NCBI GenBank assembly: GCA_039975755.1
Contig: JBDWGM010000040.1
Coordinates: forward strand, 23,639-87,638
Direction: 5' to 3'
Source of the DNA: JABSSA01 sp039975755
Lineage (GTDB): Bacteria; Pseudomonadota; Alphaproteobacteria; Rhodobacterales; Rhodobacteraceae
Length of the DNA: 64,000 bases
The translations under genes and the position numbers were made by a program. This document shows, in pieces, positions 60,193-64,000 of this stretch (its first letter is position 1; every line of letters starts with the position of its first letter). The notes under the pieces were generated by a model. The model saw only the letters and a list, made by a program, of their open reading frames with translations. It had not been told where the DNA came from and did not search any database.

Positions 60193-62142
60193 ATGGCTAA
60201 ATCACTGATTACATGTGATTGTCTGGGCACGCAGTCCATTGACTCGGATGGATTGTCAAAGGCCACCGGATTGGCAGTCAAATCACCCTGTACTGCCCTA
60301 TGTACTCAGCAGTTGGGCATCGCCGCAAAGGCGTTGTCAGAGGAAGGCGCAATAATTTGTTGTGCACAAGAAGCCACCCGGTTCCAGACGCTCGCCGAAG
60401 AGCTGGGCGTGGCTGAACCCGCCTTTCTTGACCTTCGGGACAGGGCCGGATGGACCACGGATGACCGCCCGACACTACCCAAAATGTCCGCATTGATCGC
60501 GGAGGCGGCTTTGCCATCTGTTGGCCCAAAAACAATCGATGTGATCTCGGAAGGTATGTGCCTTGTTCTAGGGGCCCCCGACATCGCCATGTCCGTAGCG
60601 GAACAGCTCAAAGACCATCTCAGCGTCACGGTCTTGTCCGAAACCGCGCCAGACACCGTTCCAACAAGCGGTTTTGACGTTGTGGTCGGACGGTTACGCA
60701 ATGCCGTCGGGGCGATCGGGAATTTCAAAGTCACGATTGATGATTTGCAGGAAATTGAACCAGGCGGACGTGGCGCTGTACAGCTCAGCGAGCCGCGCAA
60801 TGGTGGTCAATCGCAATGCGACATTATCCTTGATCTGCGCAAGGACACCCCCTTGTTTCCCGCGCACGAAAAACGGGACGGTTACCTGCGCGCCGACCCA
60901 AGCTATGCCGCGGCCGTGGGGGCTGCAGTGTTGGATGCATCGCATCTGGTTGGGACATTCGAAAAGACATTGCACGTCAAAACCCAATCGTTGCTGTGCG
61001 CACATTCGCGAGCGGAACAGACCGGATGCACTCGGTGTTTGGATTTATGCCCAACGGGCGCGATTTCACCAACCGGGGAACATGTCACAGTCGATCCGCT
61101 GATTTGCGCAGGATGCGGTGCGTGTTCTGCTGCATGTCCGTCAGGTGCAATCGAATTGGACGCTCCATCTGTCGATCAAACCATCCTTCGTGTTCAAACG
61201 CTGGCCAAAGCATATCTGAACGCGGGCGGACAATCGCCGCGCCTGCTTGTCGTCAATGCGCATGGATCCGATATGATACGGCTCGTCGCGCGCCACGGCG
61301 ATGGCTTGCCAGCCGATGTCATCCCTATGGAAGTAGACGCGCTGAATGGGTTTGGACATGCAGAAATAACCGCCGCTTTGGCCGCTGGGTTTGCATCCAT
61401 ATCCTTGGTTCCAAGTGTCGCCACAGATCGCGCAGCGTTATCGACACAAGTTGCTATCGCGCAGGCTATTGCCGGATCCGGAAAAGTGTCCGTCTTGGAT
61501 ACATCCAATCCCGACGTCATGAGCGAGACCCTATTTGCTGAAACTGTTCCGGAACCATGTGCGAACCCCGTGCGTCCCATGGGCACCCGCCGTCAGATCA
61601 CGCGGCAAGCGGCAAAGGCATTGCAAGCTGAAACCGAAACCGTGGCCCTGCCCGAAGGGGCCCCTTATGGCGCCGTGCTGGTCAACACAGACAGTTGCAC
61701 CTTGTGTTTATCTTGCGTGTCGCTGTGCCCATCTGGCGCATTAGGTGACAACTCAGATTTACCGCAATTGCGCTTTCAAGAAGACGCCTGTCTGCAATGC
61801 GGTCTGTGCGCCAACATTTGCCCCGAAAACGCGATCACCTACGAGCCACGCGTTAACCTGACCGACGCGGCCTTGTCCCAAGTTGTTTTGAATGAGGAAG
61901 AACCGTTTGCCTGCATCAAATGCAGCAAGTTGTTTGGATCAAAATCCACCATCGAACGGATCACCGAAAAGCTGCAAGGTCATTCGATGTTCTCTGATCC
62001 GGAAAAACTCAGCCTTATCCAAATGTGCGATGATTGTCGCGTCGACGCCCAATTTCACAGCGAAAACAACCCATTCGAAGGGGCCGAACGCCCACGCGTA
62101 CGCACCACAGAAGATTATTTGTCAAAGCGGCGCGATCACTGA
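60193..62142 (+). CDS. Multi-cluster ferredoxin of the formate dehydrogenase locus
   Basis: 649 residues from the ATG at 60193, with GGGGAGG before it. No signal peptide, so cytoplasmic. Bacterial ferredoxin motifs: CTRCLDLCPTGAIS and CAGCGACSAACPSGA (about 320-360), then CTLCLSCVSLCPSGA and CLQCGLCANICPENA (about 505-555). The C-terminus has two CxxC pairs (FACIKCSKLFG, MCDDCRVD) that could bind metal. Such proteins sit divergent to FDH3 operons in many Rhodobacteraceae and may supply electrons or sulfur for cofactor maturation; function not established. Confidence 0.87.
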   Translation: MAKSLITCDCLGTQSIDSDGLSKATGLAVKSPCTALCTQQLGIAAKALSEEGAIICCAQEATRFQTLAEELGVAEPAFLDLRDRAGWTTDDRPTLPKMSALIAEAALPSVGPKTIDVISEGMCLVLGAPDIAMSVAEQLKDHLSVTVLSETAPDTVPTSGFDVVVGRLRNAVGAIGNFKVTIDDLQEIEPGGRGAVQLSEPRNGGQSQCDIILDLRKDTPLFPAHEKRDGYLRADPSYAAAVGAAVLDASHLVGTFEKTLHVKTQSLLCAHSRAEQTGCTRCLDLCPTGAISPTGEHVTVDPLICAGCGACSAACPSGAIELDAPSVDQTILRVQTLAKAYLNAGGQSPRLLVVNAHGSDMIRLVARHGDGLPADVIPMEVDALNGFGHAEITAALAAGFASISLVPSVATDRAALSTQVAIAQAIAGSGKVSVLDTSNPDVMSETLFAETVPEPCANPVRPMGTRRQITRQAAKALQAETETVALPEGAPYGAVLVNTDSCTLCLSCVSLCPSGALGDNSDLPQLRFQEDACLQCGLCANICPENAITYEPRVNLTDAALSQVVLNEEEPFACIKCSKLFGSKSTIERITEKLQGHSMFSDPEKLSLIQMCDDCRVDAQFHSENNPFEGAERPRVRTTEDYLSKRRDH

Positions 62143-62876
62143 TGATCCAAAGGTGCGCCCAGATTAGCCGCTTGAATGGCTTCGACATAGGCCAACAGCG
62201 CTTCGACGTCGTCCAAAGTCAGTTCAACTGGCACAATTGGCGAAGGGCGGTCTTCTGGGAACGGCTCGGTCACATCTTCGATCTGCGTGAACGCCCCGTG
62301 CGGTTTCAACGCATAGAATCCTGCGAACCGCGATTCCCAATCTTCGAACGTACGCAAAACAAAGAAAGATGGGGTCGATCCTATGCCCGTCAAACGCCCA
62401 TCATCCACAACGCGATGACACCGCCCGCACTGGGATTGGGCAATGGATTTTCCCAGCTCCAAATCACCACCCACCGATACCTGCGCGACAACTGCTTCTT
62501 TTTCGGATGGCGGTTGAAAAATCGGCGCGCCACCATCCGGGGCAAAGGTCAAAACCGTGCGTTTTCCAACATCGGACGTGAACCAATCAGCAAAGCGTTT
62601 TGTTCCGGGATGATCCTCTTGGATTTTCATGTGCCAAATCGCCCCCGCACCCTCAAACAAGGCGCGACCCTCTGGGCCCAACACCATTTGCGCGGCCGCA
62701 GGATCATCAATCAATTCAACGCGCACCTGTGTTTTCAGAGTAAACCGAGGCAAGATGTGTTTGAACACTCCGGTGTCGATAAGCGCCTGCGGCGCGTGCA
62801 GCTGAACCAGCTTATCATTGGCCAACACAACCGTCGGCACATAGCACAGCAACAAAATGATCAAATTGCGAAGCAT
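62136..62876 (-). CDS. Cytochrome c with N-terminal collapsed TupA/ModA-like binding domain
   Basis: 246 residues. Signal peptide 1-19. Residues 21-120 resemble the two ends of a tungstate/molybdate-binding protein joined together: LIDTGVFKHILPRFTLKTQVRVELI (family: tGl...ilp.Fe.kt) and HPGTKRFADWFTSDVGKRTVLTF (family: a..FadWl.S..gq..i..F), with the middle about 120 residues missing. Residues 140-246 are a cytochrome c domain with CGRCH at 150-154; there is no Met after it, so the distal ligand may be His193 in LKPHGAFTQI. The 3' end overlaps the ferredoxin gene by 7 bp. Confidence 0.75.
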   Translation of the reverse strand: MLRNLIILLLCYVPTVVLANDKLVQLHAPQALIDTGVFKHILPRFTLKTQVRVELIDDPAAAQMVLGPEGRALFEGAGAIWHMKIQEDHPGTKRFADWFTSDVGKRTVLTFAPDGGAPIFQPPSEKEAVVAQVSVGGDLELGKSIAQSQCGRCHRVVDDGRLTGIGSTPSFFVLRTFEDWESRFAGFYALKPHGAFTQIEDVTEPFPEDRPSPIVPVELTLDDVEALLAYVEAIQAANLGAPLDHQ

Positions 62877-62932
62877 GGATCAAACTTAGACGCGCTTCGC
62901 ACGTTCCGTCAAATCACAGAAGGAAGACAGGC

Positions 62933-63124
62933 ATGAGTGACGATTTCAATATGTCGATGCGAAAGTTTCTAAAACAGGTTGGTGTGACCTCGCAGCAAGC
63001 CATCGAAGACGCAGTGCGCACAAAAGGCGAGGCTGGTAAAAGTTACACCGCCAGGGCAACTATTGTGATTGAAGAACTGGGACTTACGCATGAAGTCACC
63101 GGTGAGATCAAAGGAGAAAACTGA
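62933..63124 (+). CDS. DUF6494 family small protein
   Basis: 63 residues. The sequence MSMRKFLKQVGVTSQQAIEDAVR and the end SYTARATIVIEELGLTHEVTGEI match DUF6494, a short soluble family commonly found directly before mrp in alphaproteobacterial formate dehydrogenase loci. A two-helix plus beta layout is likely. Function unknown. It abuts the mrp gene. Confidence 0.85.
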   Translation: MSDDFNMSMRKFLKQVGVTSQQAIEDAVRTKGEAGKSYTARATIVIEELGLTHEVTGEIKGEN

Positions 63125-63125
63125 A

Positions 63126-64000
63126 TTGGCCGACCGCGCACAGGTTCTGGACGTTCTAAAAGGTATCGCTGATCCAACAGGAGGGGACATTGTTTCATCC
63201 GGGGTGATGCGGGCTTTAACCGTAGAAAGCGGCGCGGTCCGCTTTGTGCTGGAAATCAATCCACAACACGCACAAGCATATGAAACAGCAAAAGATGACG
63301 CAGAACAGCAGATAAAAGCGTTGGACGGCATTCAATCTGTTTCGGTAATTCTGACCAGCCACTCCACCCCCAAGGCCCCACCTGATCTAAAACCGCAACG
63401 GCCAGCCGAACCGCAAGGCCCGCAAAAAATTCCGGGTATCGACCACATTATCGCAATCGCCAGCGGCAAGGGCGGTGTGGGCAAATCCACTGTGACGGCC
63501 AATCTGGCCTGTGCATTGGCGGCGCAAGGGCGGCGTGTCGGTCTTTTGGATGCAGACGTTTACGGGCCGTCGCAACCGCGCATGCTTGGAATTTCCGGGC
63601 GTCCGGCCTCGCCCGATGGCAAAACAATTCTGCCCATGCGCAACCACGGCGTTACCGCCATGTCGATTGGCTTTATGACCAACGAAGATCAGGCAGTCGT
63701 TTGGCGTGGCCCGATGTTGATGGGCGCCTTGCAGCAAATGATGAACCAAGTGCAGTGGGGCGCGTTGGATGTGTTGCTGGTCGACCTTCCACCCGGCACA
63801 GGCGACGTGCAAATGACCCTCAGCCAAAAGGCAAAGGTCGATGGCGCTGTGATCGTGTCGACACCGCAAGATGTGGCGTTGATCGATGCGCGCAAAGGGA
63901 TCGATATGTTTCAGCAGCTACATGTCCCGATTCTTGGTATGATCGAAAACATGTCGACACATATCTGTTCCAGCTGCGGTCACGAAGAACATGTCTTTGG
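63126..64000 (+). CDS. mrp: Mrp/ApbC Fe-S cluster carrier, 3' end beyond window
   Basis: At least 291 residues visible. A TTG at 63126 is favoured by AAGGAG (63111-63116) 9 nt before; in-frame GTG 63102 and ATG 63090 are alternatives. An N-terminal DUF59/FeS assembly domain (VLDVLKGIADPTGGDIVSSG) precedes the P-loop ATPase: deviant Walker A IASGKGGVGKSTVTANLA, DADVYGPSQPRML, DVLLVDLPPGTGDVQMTLSQ, then GMIENMSTHICSSCG with the CxxC that holds the bridging [4Fe-4S]. It delivers clusters to Fe-S proteins, here plausibly the formate dehydrogenase set. Confidence 0.93.
   Translation, partial: MADRAQVLDVLKGIADPTGGDIVSSGVMRALTVESGAVRFVLEINPQHAQAYETAKDDAEQQIKALDGIQSVSVILTSHSTPKAPPDLKPQRPAEPQGPQKIPGIDHIIAIASGKGGVGKSTVTANLACALAAQGRRVGLLDADVYGPSQPRMLGISGRPASPDGKTILPMRNHGVTAMSIGFMTNEDQAVVWRGPMLMGALQQMMNQVQWGALDVLLVDLPPGTGDVQMTLSQKAKVDGAVIVSTPQDVALIDARKGIDMFQQLHVPILGMIENMSTHICSSCGHEEHVF

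Noticed and set aside
1..64000. CRISPR arrays, IS elements, prophage or integrase genes
   Set aside because: No spaced direct-repeat series, transposase or integrase motifs were found on either strand.

Overview
This window comes from an alphaproteobacterium of the Rhodobacteraceae, most likely the marine Roseobacter group. The evidence is a zinc-cupin ChrR / group-ECF11 RpoE pair, a TauR-xsc module, SoeABC, an FDH3-type formate dehydrogenase with DUF3305/DUF3306 partners, a Hint-domain protein and many 4-bp ATGA gene overlaps. No rRNA, tRNA, CRISPR array, IS element or prophage was seen. Coding density is very high and the only gap over 300 bp is 59862-60192.

Layout: (1) 1-5821, minus strand: MoxR ATPase, DUF58, DUF4159 and a second large membrane protein cut by the window edge. 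(2) 5890-13338: DUF1285 and a hydroxypyruvate isomerase-like protein, then the RpoE-ChrR singlet-oxygen stress switch and its divergent five-gene operon (FAD amine oxidase-like, DUF1365, GPH-type MFS, DUF3833, SDR). (3) 13540-23839: organosulfonate block with tauR, xsc, an N-terminal scrap of ackA, an inverted GC-rich pta / citrate synthase pair and soeABC. Xsc yields sulfite and acetyl phosphate, Pta makes acetyl-CoA, citrate synthase takes it into the TCA cycle and SoeABC oxidises the sulfite. (4) 23896-42313: housekeeping and accessory genes (dapA, lytic transglycosylase, EamA, split MnmC, VOC, FMN reductase, OmpA lipoprotein, Ada-like, Hint, nth, PfkB, GNAT, RppH, FadH-like, DUF2794, NlpC/P60, M17, an Hpt-like protein). 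(5) 42461-44464: beta-carbonic anhydrase, SbtA and an SbtB-like PII protein, a bicarbonate-uptake trio. (6) 44490-47897: LacI regulator, gluconate 5-dehydrogenase and 6-phosphogluconate dehydrogenase around a GntR-type operator. (7) 47953-64000: a histidine kinase and NtrC-like regulator facing each other, then a large formate dehydrogenase locus with structural subunits, chaperone, DUF3305/3306, a multi-cluster ferredoxin, two unusual c-type cytochromes and the start of an Mrp/ApbC Fe-S carrier.

The points most worth a second look are in the formate locus: an NtrC-like regulator lacking the GAFTGA loop, a WD40-cytochrome c fusion, a cytochrome whose N-terminus resembles a collapsed molybdate/tungstate-binding protein, and an unlisted 41-residue membrane protein. 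In the sulfonate locus they are paired TauR boxes with identical 22-bp spacing, the ackA remnant and the transferred-looking pta/citrate synthase block. All functions are read from sequence patterns and remembered family features; no database search was possible.
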